From Acidobacteriota bacterium (lineage in GTDB: Bacteria > Acidobacteriota > Polarisedimenticolia > JACPZX01): DNA of 53,813 bases. Positions 26,401 to 37,927 of the stretch are shown here, one piece after another. How positions within the stretch are numbered: position 1 is the stretch's first letter; every line of letters starts with the position of its first letter. The translations under genes were made by a program, and so were the position numbers. The stretch lies in the NCBI GenBank assembly GCA_016195325.1, contig JACPZX010000092.1:1-53813 (forward strand). The letters run 5' to 3'. The notes under the pieces are model-generated. The model was not told the DNA's origin. It did not search any database and was given only the letters and a program-made list of their open reading frames with translations.

Positions 26401-29400
26401 TTCCAGTCGAACTCGGCGCGGAGGCCCGGGTGGACGTCCACCGCGCGCTGCCACGCCCGGGCGAGGGCGCCGGGATCGATCTTTCCCTCGAGCTCGAGCG
26501 CGATCTGCGCGACGTACGGATCGCGCGCGCCGTCCTTGAGGTGGTGGAAGAGCATCCCCTCCTGCATCGGGGTGAGCGCGAGCCTCTCCTCGATCCCGGG
26601 ATCGGCGGCGGCCTCGACGAGGCGATCGAGAAAGTGGCGGCATCGCGCCGCGAGGGCCGCGACGAACGCGGGATCGAGCTGTCGGCTTCCGTGGGCCCAT
26701 CGGATTGTGAGGCGACCTCCCGCCACGCTCGCGTCGATCTCGATCGCGTGCGTGCGGCGCGAGAGCGGGGATCGCGCCGGCGCCGCCGGCTCCGCCACCG
26801 CGACGAAGAGCGAGTCCGGATCGGGGGCGGCGTCGAACCGGCCGAGATAGTTGAAGCTGACGCTCGGCGCCGCAGCCGCCGCGCCGGTCCCCCGGGTGGC
26901 GCGCCGCACCGCGGCGAGCGCCGCCTGCGGGTCGCCACTGGCCGGCATTTCCACCTCGACGGCGCGCGTCGCGGTGAACCAGCCGACGGTGCGCGAGAGA
27001 TCGACGTCGGGGACGAGGTCGCGGCCGTGTCCCTCGATTTCGATCGCGAGGGAGCGCGACCCCGTCGCCTCGGTGAGGGCGGCCGCGACGGCGGCGAGGA
27101 GGAGGTCCTCGACGCGCTCCCCCGACGCGGCGGCGGCCTCGAGCAGGGCGCGAGTGGAGGGTTCGTCGAGCCGTGTCGACGAGGCGACGGTCGTCGCCTC
27201 GGTCGCGTCGGCGGCATCGCCGCGCAGGGGCAGCAGGTGAGGCGCCGCCTCGAGGGGGTGTTCCGGCCTGGGGTCACGCATCGCGCCGGCGTACACGCCC
27301 GCGGGCGAGGTGCGCGGCGGAAGGGATATCGGATTTCCCTCCACCGCCTGACCGTACGCGCGCTCGAAGTCGTCCGCGAGAATCCTGAGCGAGACGCCGT
27401 CGATCACGAGATGGTGGGCCGCCACGATCAGCGAAGTCCGCCCGCCGTCGCGAGCGATGCCGAACCGGACAACCGGCCCGGCCTCGATGTCGAGGCTCTC
27501 GTTGAGACGGGCGGCGAGCGCGTCGGCGGCCTCTCCCTCGATGACCTCCGCCTTCCGGGCCCTCGGAGCGTCGATCACCTGGCGCCACGCCGATCCCTCG
27601 CGGGCGAAGCGCGAGCGGAGTGCCTCGTGGTGATCGACGAGAGCCCGCGCGGCGCGCACGGTCGCCTCGGTGTCGAGATCCCCGCGCGCTTCGAGCGCGA
27701 TCGTCATGTTCCAGTGGGACAGGCGGGCGAACCGCTGTTCGAAGAACCAGCGCTGCATCGGAAGCAGCGCCGAAGCACCGGTGCGTTCCGTCGTGTCGAC
27801 CGGAGCGGAGTCCGTGGACGCCGCGGCGGCGAGTGCGGCGACGGTCGGGGCGTCGAAGATCATGCGTGGGGTGATCGCGATCCCCGCCTCGCGGGCGAGC
27901 GCGACGATCTGGATCGTCAGGATCGAATCGCCACCGAGCCGGAAAAAATCGTCGAGCGGTCCCACGCGCGGGGCGCCGAGGACGCGGCGCCAGATCGCGG
28001 CAAGCCGTTCTTCGACCTCGGTGAGCGGACGCTCGCCGTCGGTCGGCGCCTCGATCTCCCACGCGGGAGGCGGCAGCGCGCGGCGATCGACTTTGGCGTT
28101 CGCCGAGAGGGGCATCGCCTCGAGGACGACGAATGCCGCCGGAACCATGTACTCGGGGAGCCTCCCCGACAGGTGCGCGCGGAGCGCGTCGATGGAGGCT
28201 TCCTCGCGCCGCCCGGTGACGACGTACGCGACGAGACGGCGGACGCCGCCGTCCTCGCGAGCGAGGACGGCGCAGCTCGAGACCGTCGGGTGCTCCGAGA
28301 GCGCCGCCTCGATCTCCGCCGTCTCCACGCGGAAGCCCCGGATCTTCACCTGCGCGTCCGCGCGCCCGAGGAACTCGAGGAGGCCGTCCCCGAGGCGCAC
28401 GGCGTGATCGCCCGTGCGGTACATGCGCGCCCCCGGCTCTCCGTGGGGATCGGGGACAAATCGGTCGGCGGTGAGGTCGGGGCGTCCCACGTACCCGCGC
28501 GAGACGGCGGGGCCCCCGAGGTACAGCTCACCGCGAACCCCGGTGGGGGCCGGCTCGAGCCCGGCGTCGAGGATGTAGACCGAGCTGTTCGCGAGCGGCC
28601 GGCCGATCGCGGGGACCGCGCGCAGCGGGTCCGAATCCGCCGCGTCGTCCAGGGTGCTGTCGATCGTTGCCTCGGTCACGCCGTACGAGTTCACGAGGCG
28701 CGCGCGGGGATCGAGCGCGCGGCGGAAGTGCGCGGCGTCGACCGTCGACCAGACGTCGGAGCCGACGACGACGAGGCGGAGCGGCTCGAGCCGCTGTCCG
28801 GATCGCACGACGTGCGCCGCCAGCTCGCGCAGCGTCGCGGGGACGAACTCGGCGAACCCGACGCCGTGGCGCCGGATGAGACCGGCGAGCGCCGGGGGAT
28901 CGAGGAGCGTCTCGCGATCGCACAGGACGAGGGATCCCCCCGATGCGAGGGCGCGGACGACGTCGCCACTGAAGACATCGAAGCCCGGGGCCGCCATCTG
29001 GAGGTGGGTGAGCCCCGATCGCAGTCCGTAAGCGCGCCGCCACGCGAGAAAGACCGAGTGGAGGTTCGCGTGCGTGACGCCGACCCCCTTCGGGACCCCT
29101 GTCGTCCCGGACGTATATATAAGGTAGGCGAGGCACCCGGCGTCGACGGGATATTCGGGGTTTTCGGCCCCTGGCGAGTCTCCTCCCGCCGCCGGGTCCA
29201 CGCGCGTCACTCCTCCGGGGAGGTCGATCTCGAGATCGCCGCGCGCCACGACGATTCGCGCGCGCGAGTCCTCGATCATGAACCTGCGGCGCGCGGCCGG
29301 AAGGGACGGTTCGATCGGCACGTACGCGCCGCCCGCCTTCAGGACGGCGAGGAGCGCGACGATCACATCCGTCGACTTCGGCAGGCAAATCGCCGCGCGC

Positions 29401-32400
29401 ACCTCGGGCCCGACGCCGGCCTTCCGGAGCCGCCGCGCCAGCCGGTTCGCCCGCGCGTTCAGATCTCCGTAGCTCGTGGTCGTCCCGCCGTCATGGACCG
29501 CCGGAGCTTCGGGGCGTGCGGCCGCCTGCATTTCGAAAAGGCGGTGGACCGGCTCGGCAGGGATCCGCGCCGGGATCGCGTTCGCGTCGCGGAGCGCCTC
29601 CCCGCGCTCGCGGCGTGTGAGGAGAGGGAGGCGCGAGACGCGGGCGACGGGGTCGTCGGCGACCGCGGCGAGGAGCGTCACGAAGCGCGAGAGGAAGGCG
29701 TCGACGGTCGCCGCGTCGAAGAGATCCGAGGCGTACTCCATCTCGATCGCGAGCGTCTGGCTCTCGTCGGTGACCGTGACCGAAAGATCGAACTGCGCCG
29801 ACCGCCGCTCCATGCCGATCGGGCGCGCGGCCACGCCGGGGGCGAAATCGATGCGAGCTTCGCCCGCGACCCCGAGATCGCCCCGCACCGTCTCCCCGGT
29901 GGCGTGAAGGTCGAACATCGTGTCGAAGAAAGGGGAGCGGCGCGCGTCCCGTTCCGGCGCGAGGTCGCGTACGAGCGAGGCGAAAGGGTAGTCCTGGCTC
30001 GACAGCGCGCGGAGAACCTCGCGGTGCGTCGACTGGAGCAGATCCTCGAACGCCAGGTCGCCCGCAAAGTCCGCTCGGAGGACGACCGGGTTGACCATAT
30101 ACGCGACGAGCCCGGCGAATCGGGGGAGGGTCCGCCCCGATACCGGCGTGCCCACCGCGATCTCGCGCTGGCCGGTCATGCGGTGGAGCCACGCCTGATA
30201 CGCGCTGACGAGAAGCGTGAAGAGGGTGACGCCCCGCAAGCGCGCAAGTTCCCGCAAGGAAGCCGCCAGGGCGGGATCGAGTCGTCGCGTGATCGCGCCG
30301 CCGCGGAAGGTTTGGGCCGGCGGTCGCGGACGATCCGCGGGGAGATCGAGCGCCTGAATCTCGCCCTCGAGCCGTGACCGGGCGGCCTCGCGCTGGCGCG
30401 CTCCGGCTTCGCCCGAGAGGAAGCGCTCCTGCCACGCGGCCAGCTCGGCCGGATGCGGCGGAGCTCCCGCCGGCGCAGGCCCCGAGCCGGTCTGCGCCGC
30501 GTACAGCGCGCGGAGATCCTGGAGGACGACCGAGAGGGACCAGAGATCGGCGACGGTGTGGTGCGCGGCGATGAGGAGCGTGGCCCCCGCGCCGCCCCTG
30601 AGGAGCGTGATCCGGACGAGGGGCCCCGCCTCGAGATCGAACGGCCGCCCCGCCTCGTCCGCGAGCGCGGACGGGTCCGGCACCTCGCCTCCCGGCGCGT
30701 CGCGCGTCGCGTAGATCGCCTCGAAGGGGACGTCGAAGCGCTGCCGGGGGGGGCCTCCAGAGAGAAGGATTCGCGCGCGCAGCGAGGCGTGGCGGGCGAC
30801 GAGCGCCCGGACGGCGCGATCGAGCGCACCGGCGTCGAGGGATCCCTCGAGGCTGAGGGCCGAGGCGATCGTGTAGGCCCCGGCGGCCGGGGCCAGCCCG
30901 TGCAGGAAAGCGAGGGCGCTCTGGCCGGCGGTGAGCGGGGACTCCTCCGGGTGGCCGTCGGCGGGAGAAGCGGGGACGGAGGACTCCATCGCCTCCGGCA
31001 CGAGGCGCGAGAGGAGGCTTTCGATTGACGGCGCCGCGATCAGATCCGCGGCCGTGATCTCGACGCCGTAGCGCGCGCCGATCTCGTGGACGATTTCGAG
31101 GGAGCGGAGGGAGTCGAGGCCGAGGCGCGCGGCGCAAAGCGCGAGGTCGATCGACGAGGCGGCGACGCCGAGCTTCGCCGCGAGGCGGGAGGCGATCCAC
31201 GCGCGCGCGTCGTTCGTGACGGGCTCCGAGGCCGGCCCGGGCGCAGGTTCCGGGGCGCGCCACGACCCGACCGGCGAGAGCTTTCCGGCCACGTACGCCG
31301 AGCGGCAGGCGGCGCGCTGGATCTTGCCGCTCGTCGTCTTCGGGACCGTCCCCGCGGCGAGGAGGAGCACCGCGTCGGGGTCGACCTCGTGCGCTTCGAC
31401 GATCGCGGCGCGGATCGCGGCGATCGTCTCCGCGGGGTCCTCGGCGGCTCGCCGTTCGATCTCCTGCACGACGACCAGTCGCTCCTCGCCGTCCCTCTCG
31501 ACGCCGAAGGCGGCCCCCGCCCCCGCGCGAAGGCCCGGGGCGGCGGACCCGGCGGTGCGCTCGACGTCTTGCGGGTAGAGGTTCCGGCCTCGGATGATGA
31601 TCAGATCCTTCCGCCTGCCGGTGACGAAGATCTCCCCGCCGCGCGTGAAGCCCAGATCGCCCGTGCGGAGATAGCGGGACGCCTCCCCCGGGAGGCGCGC
31701 TCCGAAGTTGGCCTCGGTCTCCTCCGCCCGAAACCAGTACCCCATCGCGACACCGGGTCCGGTAACCCAGATCTCGCCGATCTCGCCGTCGGCGCGCGGT
31801 GTTCCGCGATCCGGATCGACGACGACGACGCGCGTCCCGTCGGCCGGCCTCCCCGCGCCGACCAGAGGCACCCCCGCGGCGTCGTCCTCGGCGCGTCCGG
31901 CCTCGAGGGCGGCGCGGTTCAGCCGCACGATCGTCGCCCCCTCGCCGCGCGTCGCTCCGGAGACCTTGAGCGTCGCCTCGGCGAGGCCGTACGCGGGGTA
32001 GAACGACCGGCTGCGGAAACCGCACGCGGCGAAGCGCGCCGCGAACCTCTCGAGCGTCTCCGCGCGGACCGGCTCGGCTCCGTTGTAGGCGACCTCCCAG
32101 GACGAGAGATCGATTCGGGTGGGGTCGGGATCGACGCGCCGCGAGCACAGGTCGTACGCGAAGTTGGGGCCGCCGCTGTGCGTCACGGAGTGGCGCGAGA
32201 TCGCCTCGAGCCACGCCGCAGGGTCCTGCAGGAAGCGCTGCGGCGACATGAGGAGCGCTGGGAAGCCCGAGTAGACTGGCTGCACTATCCCGTCGATCAG
32301 CCCCATGTCGTGGAAGTGCGGCAGCCACGAGAGCGCGCGGCTCCGCTCGGAATGCCCGAACCCGCGCCTTATCGCCTCGGAGTTCGCGAGGAGGCTGGCG

Positions 32401-32939
32401 TGGCCGACCATCACCCCCTTCGGCTCGGACGTGGAGCCGGAGGTGTACTGGAGGTACGCGAGGGCGTCGCCGGCCGCGGCGACGTCGCGTGCCGGCGGCC
32501 GGGCGCCGGGCTCGCCGGTGGCGACGAAGCGGAGGCGGGCGAGAGCGGGGGATCGCGCGGCGATCTCGCGGGCGCGAGGCATCGCCGCAGCGGGGGAGAG
32601 CGCGGCGACGGCCCCCGAGTCCCGCGTCATGGCCACGACGCGATCGAGCGTGCGGTTCGCCCGGAGCGGGTAGGCCGGCACCGCGATCACGCCGGCGTAG
32701 AGGCAGCCGAAGAAGGCCTCGACGAACTCGAGACCCGCGGGGTAGAGGAGAAGGGCGCGCTCCCCCCGGAGCTTCGCGTCGAGGAGCCTTCCCGCGATCG
32801 CGCGGGCGCGATCGTCGAGATCCGCGAAGGTGATCGCCGCCGGGTCGCCGGATTCCGGAAGGAAGGTGAAGGCCGTTCGGCTGGCGTGCCGCTCTGCGCG
32901 CAGCTTCAGGACATCGACGATGGTGCGAGCGCGCGCCAT
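23453..32939 (-). CDS. Lipo-initiating NRPS: FAAL-ACP-C-A-PCP-E-C-A-PCP (one-base frameshift)
   Basis: About 3161 residues when one frameshift is corrected. A fatty acyl-AMP ligase (about 10-560; YTSGSTSEPKG, YLRTGDLGF, SGKIQR) activates a free fatty acid and loads the ACP (about 590-660, LGLDSL). Next comes a condensation domain (HHTVADL) that would acylate the first residue; an A domain with code DVGEVGSIDK (ornithine type); a PCP ending LGGDSI; an epimerisation domain (HHLVIDG, TVGWFT, NYLGRFD); a condensation domain with HHLLFDG, the D-acceptor style expected after an E domain; an A domain with code about DPLVLGATLK (unassigned); and a PCP (VGGHSL). The ATG at 32939 is preceded by AGAGGA. 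An in-frame GTG 13 codons upstream (32978) is the alternative. It starts the assembly line, giving fatty acyl-D-Orn-X. Confidence 0.93.
24926..24930 (-). other. Apparent single-base insertion in a G (C) homopolymer
   Basis: Coding-strand reading gives VTDGAAPVAEVP and then leaves the adenylation-domain frame. Dropping one C of the CCCCC run gives EVPAKTYETLVRE and continues into AENVAYVMFTSGSTG. Both sides are intact A-domain sequence, so the break is a homopolymer-length artefact or a very young mutation. Confidence 0.85.
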
Positions 32940-33127
32940 CGCCGGATCCTCTGTCGCGCGTTCAGCCGGAGATCTCACGCCGGTTCCAGATGAGCCTCAT
33001 GGTTCGTTCCGCCGCGCGGAGACGCGGGCGCCGCGCCCTTCCGCGCCCGGGAAGAGGCCGGGGAAGAACGGGTTGCGGCGATCGGGGACCGCGCGCACGC
33101 GTCATCGGCGAGCTGGATTGTCCGGCC

Positions 33128-33157
33128 ATGGTACACCGCGAATCGCCGTCCTCGCAA
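33128..33157 (-). promoter_or_regulatory. Candidate promoter of the lipopeptide operon
   Basis: On the minus strand TTGCGA (33157-33152) is followed after 18 bases by TACCAT (33133-33128); each hexamer matches the sigma-70 consensus at four positions. It would leave a leader of about 180 bases before the ATG at 32939. It is the best pairing I found by eye, but weak. Confidence 0.25.
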
Positions 33158-33249
33158 CTTGTCCCAAAGGAATGACTTGCGGCTTCGAGCCCCCTTTCGG
33201 GCGACGCGCGCCCTCGCGCGGGTCAGGGGAAACCGCGCGTCTCTTGCGC

Positions 33250-33266
33250 CATACTGTGAATTCACC
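33250..33266 (+). promoter_or_regulatory. Candidate -10 element giving a very short metH leader
   Basis: CATACT (33250-33255), or TACTGT two bases further on, lies 9 to 11 bases before the metH ATG at 33267, and no Shine-Dalgarno intervenes. Transcription would begin only a few bases upstream of the start codon. No good -35 is visible. Confidence 0.35.
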
Positions 33267-36200
33267 ATGAGCCGCCCTGACGTTCGTTCCAGACTCGCCC
33301 CCCTTCTCGCGCGGCGCATCCTCGTCCTGGACGGGGCGATGGGGACGATGATCCAGGGGTTCGGCCTGACGGAGGCCGACTTCCGCGGAGAGCGGTTCGC
33401 CGCCTCAACTCTCGATCTCAAGGGCGACAACGAGACGCTCAACGTCACGCGGCCGGACGTGATCGAGGCGATCCACGATCGGTTCCTCGAGGCGGGGGCC
33501 GACATCATCGAGACGAACACCTTCGGCGCCACCGCGGTGGCGCAGGCCGACTACGGCCTGCAGGCGCACGTCCTCGAGTTCAACATCGCGGCGGCGCGCA
33601 TCGCGCGGAAGGCGGCGGATCGCTTCAGCGAGAAGACCCCCGACAGGCCGCGCTTCGTCGCCGGCTCGATGGGCCCGACCCCGAAGACCCTGACCGTGGG
33701 CCCCGACGTCAACGACCCCGGGTTCCGGAACATCACTTTCGCCGCCCTCAAGGACGCGTACGCCGAGCAGGCGCGCGGCCTCATCGAAGGGGGCGTCGAT
33801 CTGCTGCTGGTCGAGACGATCTTCGACACGCTGAACGCGAAGGCCGCCCTCGTCGGCATCGACGAGGCCTTCGAGAAGCGCAAGGAGCGCGTGCCGATCA
33901 TGATCTCGGTGACGATCACCGACAAGAGCGGCCGGACCCTCTCGGGGCAGACCGTCGACGCCTTCTGGCACTCGATCGCGCACGCCCGCCCCTTCTCGGT
34001 GGGGGTGAACTGCTCTCTCGGCGCGCGCGAGATGCGCCCGTACGTCGCCGAGCTGTCGCGCCTCGCGCCGATCTACGTCACCAGCCACCCGAACGCCGGA
34101 CTCCCGAACGCCTTCGGCGGCTACGACGAGCAGCCCGAGACGACGTCGGCGCTCCTCGGGGAGTTCGCGGGAAGCGGCCTCGTCAACATCGTCGGTGGGT
34201 GCTGCGGCACGACGCCGGCGCACATCCGCGCGATCGCGGCGGCCGTCGAGGGGCTCAGGCCGCGCGCGATGCCGGCGCCGGGGCCGGTCCACTCGCACTT
34301 CGCCGGCCTCGAGACGCTCGAAATCCGCCCCGACTCGAACTTCATCATGATCGGCGAGCGGACGAACGTGACCGGCTCGACGCGCTTCCGGAACCTCGTC
34401 AAGGAGGGGAACTACGCGGCGGCCCTCGAAGTCGCGCTCGACCAGGTGCGGGGCGGGGCGAACCTCCTCGACGTGAACATGGACGAGGGGATGCTCGACT
34501 CCGAGCGGGCGATGACGATCTTCCTCAACCTGGTCGCCGCGGAGCCCGAGATCTCGCGCCTCCCGATCGTCGTGGACAGCTCGAAGTGGTCGGTGATCGA
34601 GGCGGGGCTGAAGTGCATCCAGGGGAAGGGGATCGTCAACTCGATCTCCCTCAAGGAGGGGGAGGCCGACTTCCTCGCGAAGGCGCGGCTCGTGCGCCGG
34701 TACGGCGCCGGCGTCGTCGTGATGGCCTTCGACGAGAAGGGGCAGGCCGAGACCGTGGAGCGGAAGGTCGCGATCTGCGAGCGGGCCTACCGGCTCCTCA
34801 CCGAAACGCTCGACTTCCCCCCCGAGGACATCGTCTTCGACCCGAACATCCTCGCGATCGCGACCGGCATCGAGGAGCACTCCGCCTTCGCCCTGAACTT
34901 CATCGAGGCCGCGCGCATCATCAAGGAGCGCTGCCCCGGCGTGCACATCTCGGGGGGCGTCTCGAACCTCTCGTTCTCGTTCCGCGGGAACGATCTCGTG
35001 CGCGAGGCGATCCACGCCGCGTTCCTCTACCACGCCTCGCGCGCCGGGATGGACATGGGGATCGTCAACGCCGGCCAGCTCGGCCTGTACGAGGACATCC
35101 CGAAGGATCTCCTCGAGCACGTCGAGGACATCCTCTTCAACCGCCGCCCCGACGCGACGGACCGGATGGTCGAGTTCGCGGAGAGGGTGAAGGGTCGCGG
35201 CAGGAAGCGCGAGACGGATCTCGCGTGGCGCGAGGGGAGCGTCGAGTCGCGCCTCTCGCACGCGCTCGTCCACGGCGTCGTCGACTTCATCGAGGTGGAC
35301 GCCGAGGAGGCGCGCCTCAAGCTCGGCCGCCCGCTCGACGTCATCGAGGGGCCGCTCATGGACGGGATGAAGGTCGTCGGCGACCTGTTCGGCGCCGGGA
35401 AGATGTTCCTCCCCCAGGTGGTGAAGAGCGCGCGCGCGATGAAGAAGGCGGTGGCCTACCTCGAGCCCTTCATGGACGCCTCGACGCGCGAGGGGGGCTC
35501 GGCCGGGCGCCTCGTGATGGCCACCGTGAAGGGGGACGTCCACGACATCGGCAAGAACATCGTGGGCGTCGTCCTCGGCTGCAACGGCTACCAGGTGATC
35601 GACCTGGGGGTGATGGTCTCCGCGGACCGCATCCTCGACGCCGCGGAGAAGGAGAGGGCCGACCTCGTCGGCGTCTCGGGGCTCATCACGCCGTCGCTCG
35701 ACGAGATGGTGGGGGTCGCCCGCGAGATGACGCGACGCGGGATGACGATCCCGCTCCTGATCGGCGGCGCGACGACGAGCCGCCAGCACACCGCCGTGAA
35801 GATCGCCCCCCAGTACCCCTCGGAGGTCGTTCACGTGCAGGACGCCTCGCGGGCCGTCGGCGTCGTGGCGGCGCTCCTCGATCCGCCGCAGCGAGCGGCC
35901 CTCGACGCGCGCAACCGCAAGGAGCAGGAGACGCTGCGCGCGCTCCACGTCGGGAAGCAGGAAAAGCCTCTTCTCCCGATCGAGGAGGCGCGCTCGCGCG
36001 CCCCGCGCATCGACTGGGCGAAAGTCGAGCCACCGTCCCCCGCCTTCCTGGGGCCCCGTCTCCTCGACGACCAGCCTCTCTCGGAGCTCGTGGACTTCAT
36101 CGACTGGACGTTTTTCTTCACCGCGTGGGAGATCCGCGGGCGCTTCCCGAGGCTTCTCGACGATCCGGTCGTCGGTGCCGCCGCGCGCGACCTCTACGAC

Positions 36201-36959
36201 AACGGCCGGCGCCTCCTCGACGAGATCGTGAGGAAGAAGCTGCTCCGGGCCCGTGCGGTCTACGGCTTCTGGCCGGCGCACGCCGAGGGGGACGACGTCG
36301 TCCTCGCGCGCGCGGACGACCCCGGCCGCGAGCTCGTGAGGTTCCCGATGCTCCGGCAGCAGGCGTCGCAGGACGAGAGGAGCCCGTATCGATCCCTCGC
36401 CGACTTCGTCGCGCCGAAGGGGAGCGGCCGGCCGGACTTCGTCGGGGCCTTCGCGGTCACGGCGGGGATAGGAGCCGCAGAGCTCGCCGCCCGCTACGAG
36501 CGCGATCACGACGACTACCGGGCGATCATGGTGAAGTCCCTCGCCGATCGCCTCGCCGAGGCGTTCGCGGAGCGGCTCCACCGACAGGCGAGGAGGGATT
36601 GGGGGTACGGGGTGGCCGAGCGCCTCTCGAACGAGGAGCTGATCGATGAGAAGTACCGGGGGATACGCCCCGCCTTCGGCTACCCGGCCTGCCCCGATCA
36701 CGCCCAGAAGCGCGAGCTCTTCGACCTTCTCGACGCGGAGGGGGCGGGGATCGCGCTCACGGAGAGCTTCGCCATGACCCCCGCCGCCAGCGTGAGCGGC
36801 CTCTACTTCTCCCACCCCGAGTCCCGGTACTTCGGCGTCGGCCGCATCGGGCGCGACCAGGCGAGAGACTACGCGCGGCGCCGCGGGCTCCCCCTGACCG
36901 AGATCGAGCGCTGGCTCGGCCCCAACCTCGGCTATGATCCCGCCTCGAACCGGGGCTGA
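33267..36959 (+). CDS. metH: Cobalamin-dependent methionine synthase
   Basis: Full-length MetH of 1230 residues, which transfers the methyl group of 5-methyltetrahydrofolate to homocysteine through cob(I)alamin. All four modules are present: homocysteine-binding ([21 protein letters not shown] and the zinc cysteines of GGCCGTTP near residue 313), pterin-binding ([21 protein letters not shown]), cobalamin-binding (DVHDIGKN with the axial His, [19 protein letters not shown]) and the C-terminal reactivation domain that uses S-adenosylmethionine ([30 protein letters not shown]). The ATG at 33267 was chosen because the homologous N-terminus begins there; there is no Shine-Dalgarno. It is divergent from the NRPS operon and marks its right-hand boundary. 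It could help supply SAM for the embedded methyltransferase, but is plainly a primary-metabolism gene. Confidence 0.97.
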   Translation: MSRPDVRSRLAPLLARRILVLDGAMGTMIQGFGLTEADFRGERFAASTLDLKGDNETLNVTRPDVIEAIHDRFLEAGADIIETNTFGATAVAQADYGLQAHVLEFNIAAARIARKAADRFSEKTPDRPRFVAGSMGPTPKTLTVGPDVNDPGFRNITFAALKDAYAEQARGLIEGGVDLLLVETIFDTLNAKAALVGIDEAFEKRKERVPIMISVTITDKSGRTLSGQTVDAFWHSIAHARPFSVGVNCSLGAREMRPYVAELSRLAPIYVTSHPNAGLPNAFGGYDEQPETTSALLGEFAGSGLVNIVGGCCGTTPAHIRAIAAAVEGLRPRAMPAPGPVHSHFAGLETLEIRPDSNFIMIGERTNVTGSTRFRNLVKEGNYAAALEVALDQVRGGANLLDVNMDEGMLDSERAMTIFLNLVAAEPEISRLPIVVDSSKWSVIEAGLKCIQGKGIVNSISLKEGEADFLAKARLVRRYGAGVVVMAFDEKGQAETVERKVAICERAYRLLTETLDFPPEDIVFDPNILAIATGIEEHSAFALNFIEAARIIKERCPGVHISGGVSNLSFSFRGNDLVREAIHAAFLYHASRAGMDMGIVNAGQLGLYEDIPKDLLEHVEDILFNRRPDATDRMVEFAERVKGRGRKRETDLAWREGSVESRLSHALVHGVVDFIEVDAEEARLKLGRPLDVIEGPLMDGMKVVGDLFGAGKMFLPQVVKSARAMKKAVAYLEPFMDASTREGGSAGRLVMATVKGDVHDIGKNIVGVVLGCNGYQVIDLGVMVSADRILDAAEKERADLVGVSGLITPSLDEMVGVAREMTRRGMTIPLLIGGATTSRQHTAVKIAPQYPSEVVHVQDASRAVGVVAALLDPPQRAALDARNRKEQETLRALHVGKQEKPLLPIEEARSRAPRIDWAKVEPPSPAFLGPRLLDDQPLSELVDFIDWTFFFTAWEIRGRFPRLLDDPVVGAAARDLYDNGRRLLDEIVRKKLLRARAVYGFWPAHAEGDDVVLARADDPGRELVRFPMLRQQASQDERSPYRSLADFVAPKGSGRPDFVGAFAVTAGIGAAELAARYERDHDDYRAIMVKSLADRLAEAFAERLHRQARRDWGYGVAERLSNEELIDEKYRGIRPAFGYPACPDHAQKRELFDLLDAEGAGIALTESFAMTPAASVSGLYFSHPESRYFGVGRIGRDQARDYARRRGLPLTEIERWLGPNLGYDPASNRG

Positions 36960-36986
36960 GGCGAAACCTTTTCGAAGCGCGCTCAG

Positions 36987-36992
36987 TATTAT
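36987..36992 (+). promoter_or_regulatory. Candidate -10 box upstream of the ABC transporter genes
   Basis: TATTAT lies 40 bases before the ATG at 37033, just after the metH stop. I see no matching -35 hexamer at the right distance, so this is only suggestive of an independent promoter. Confidence 0.25.
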
Positions 36993-37032
36993 CCCCGCGT
37001 CACAGGTCCCTTCGAACCCCGCGGGAGGCATC

Positions 37033-37923
37033 ATGTCATCCGAGCTCGTCATCGACGGCATCTCCAAGACGTACGCGAACGGCGTCCGCGCGCTCCAGAA
37101 CGTCTCGCTGAAGATCCCCTCGGGGATGTTCGGGCTCCTCGGCCCCAACGGCGCCGGGAAGTCCACCCTGATGCGCACCATCGCCACGCTCCAGGAGCCC
37201 GACTCGGGGAGCATCCGCCTCGGATCCCTCGACGTGCTGAAGCAGAAGGACGACGTGAGGCGGGCCCTCGGCTATCTCCCGCAGGAATTCGGCGTCTACC
37301 CGAAGGTCTCCGCCCTCGAGATGCTCAGCCACTTCGCCGTGCTGAAGGGGCTGGTCGAGCCCGGGAAGCGGAAGGCGACGGTCGAGGCGCTGCTCCACCG
37401 CACCAATCTCTGGGACGTGAGGAAGCGGAAGCTCGGCACCTACTCGGGGGGGATGAAGCAGCGGTTCGGCATCGCGCAGGCGCTGTTGGGCGACCCGAAG
37501 CTCATCATCGTCGACGAGCCGACGGCGGGGCTCGATCCGGCCGAGAGGCTCCGCTTCAACAACATGCTGAGCGAGATCGGCGAGAACGTCATCGTCATCC
37601 TCTCGACGCACATCGTGGACGACGTGAGCGACCTGTGCAGCCGCATGGCGATCATCGGCGGCGGCAGAGTCCTGAGGTCGGGCGATCCCGTGGCGACCAT
37701 CGACGAGCTGCGCGGGAAGATCTGGAAGAAGGTCATCGATCGCGCCCAGCTCGAGAAGTACGAGCGCGATCTCCAGGTCATCTCGACGCGCCTCGTCGGC
37801 GGGAGGACGGCCATCCACGTCGTCGCCGACGCCCGGCCGGACGCCACGTTCGACGAGACGCCGCCGAACCTCGAGGACGTCTACTTCTCGACGCTCCGGG
37901 CGTCCGGCCAGAAGGCGGCCTGA
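37033..37923 (+). CDS. ABC transporter ATP-binding protein
   Basis: A 296-residue ATPase subunit of the DrrA/CcmA-like class. Visible motifs are Walker A GPNGAGKST (about residues 35-43), the Q-loop in LPQEFGVYP, signature YSGGMKQR, Walker B LIIVDEPTAGLDP and the switch His in LSTHIVDD. About 75 residues after the nucleotide-binding core form a C-terminal extension. The ATG at 37033 is preceded by GGAGG at 5-base spacing. The stop lies 4 bases before the permease/peptidase gene, so the two almost certainly form one transporter. Its substrate is unknown; the fused peptidase hints at peptides or peptide export or processing rather than the lipopeptide, which belongs to a separate transcription unit. 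Confidence 0.95.
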   Translation: MSSELVIDGISKTYANGVRALQNVSLKIPSGMFGLLGPNGAGKSTLMRTIATLQEPDSGSIRLGSLDVLKQKDDVRRALGYLPQEFGVYPKVSALEMLSHFAVLKGLVEPGKRKATVEALLHRTNLWDVRKRKLGTYSGGMKQRFGIAQALLGDPKLIIVDEPTAGLDPAERLRFNNMLSEIGENVIVILSTHIVDDVSDLCSRMAIIGGGRVLRSGDPVATIDELRGKIWKKVIDRAQLEKYERDLQVISTRLVGGRTAIHVVADARPDATFDETPPNLEDVYFSTLRASGQKAA

Positions 37924-37927
37924 CGCC

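Larger units (their letters stand above)
32940..33266. other. Divergent intergenic region between the NRPS operon and metH
   Basis: This 327-base stretch separates the two divergent transcription units. I see no convincing gene, and no recognisable SAM, SAH or cobalamin riboswitch in front of metH. It must hold the promoter of the whole 33-kb operon on the minus strand and that of metH on the plus strand; candidates are listed separately. Confidence 0.6.

Noticed and set aside
3588-32939. A siderophore pathway (Orn plus Asp plus fatty acid)
   Set aside because: No ornithine N-hydroxylase of the flavin type, no TauD-like Asp hydroxylase, and no receptor or iron-uptake gene is in view; only the substrate pattern recalls siderophores.
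32940-33266. A SAM, SAH or cobalamin riboswitch in front of metH
   Set aside because: I looked for conserved cores of these classes and saw none, and the candidate promoter leaves almost no leader to hold one.
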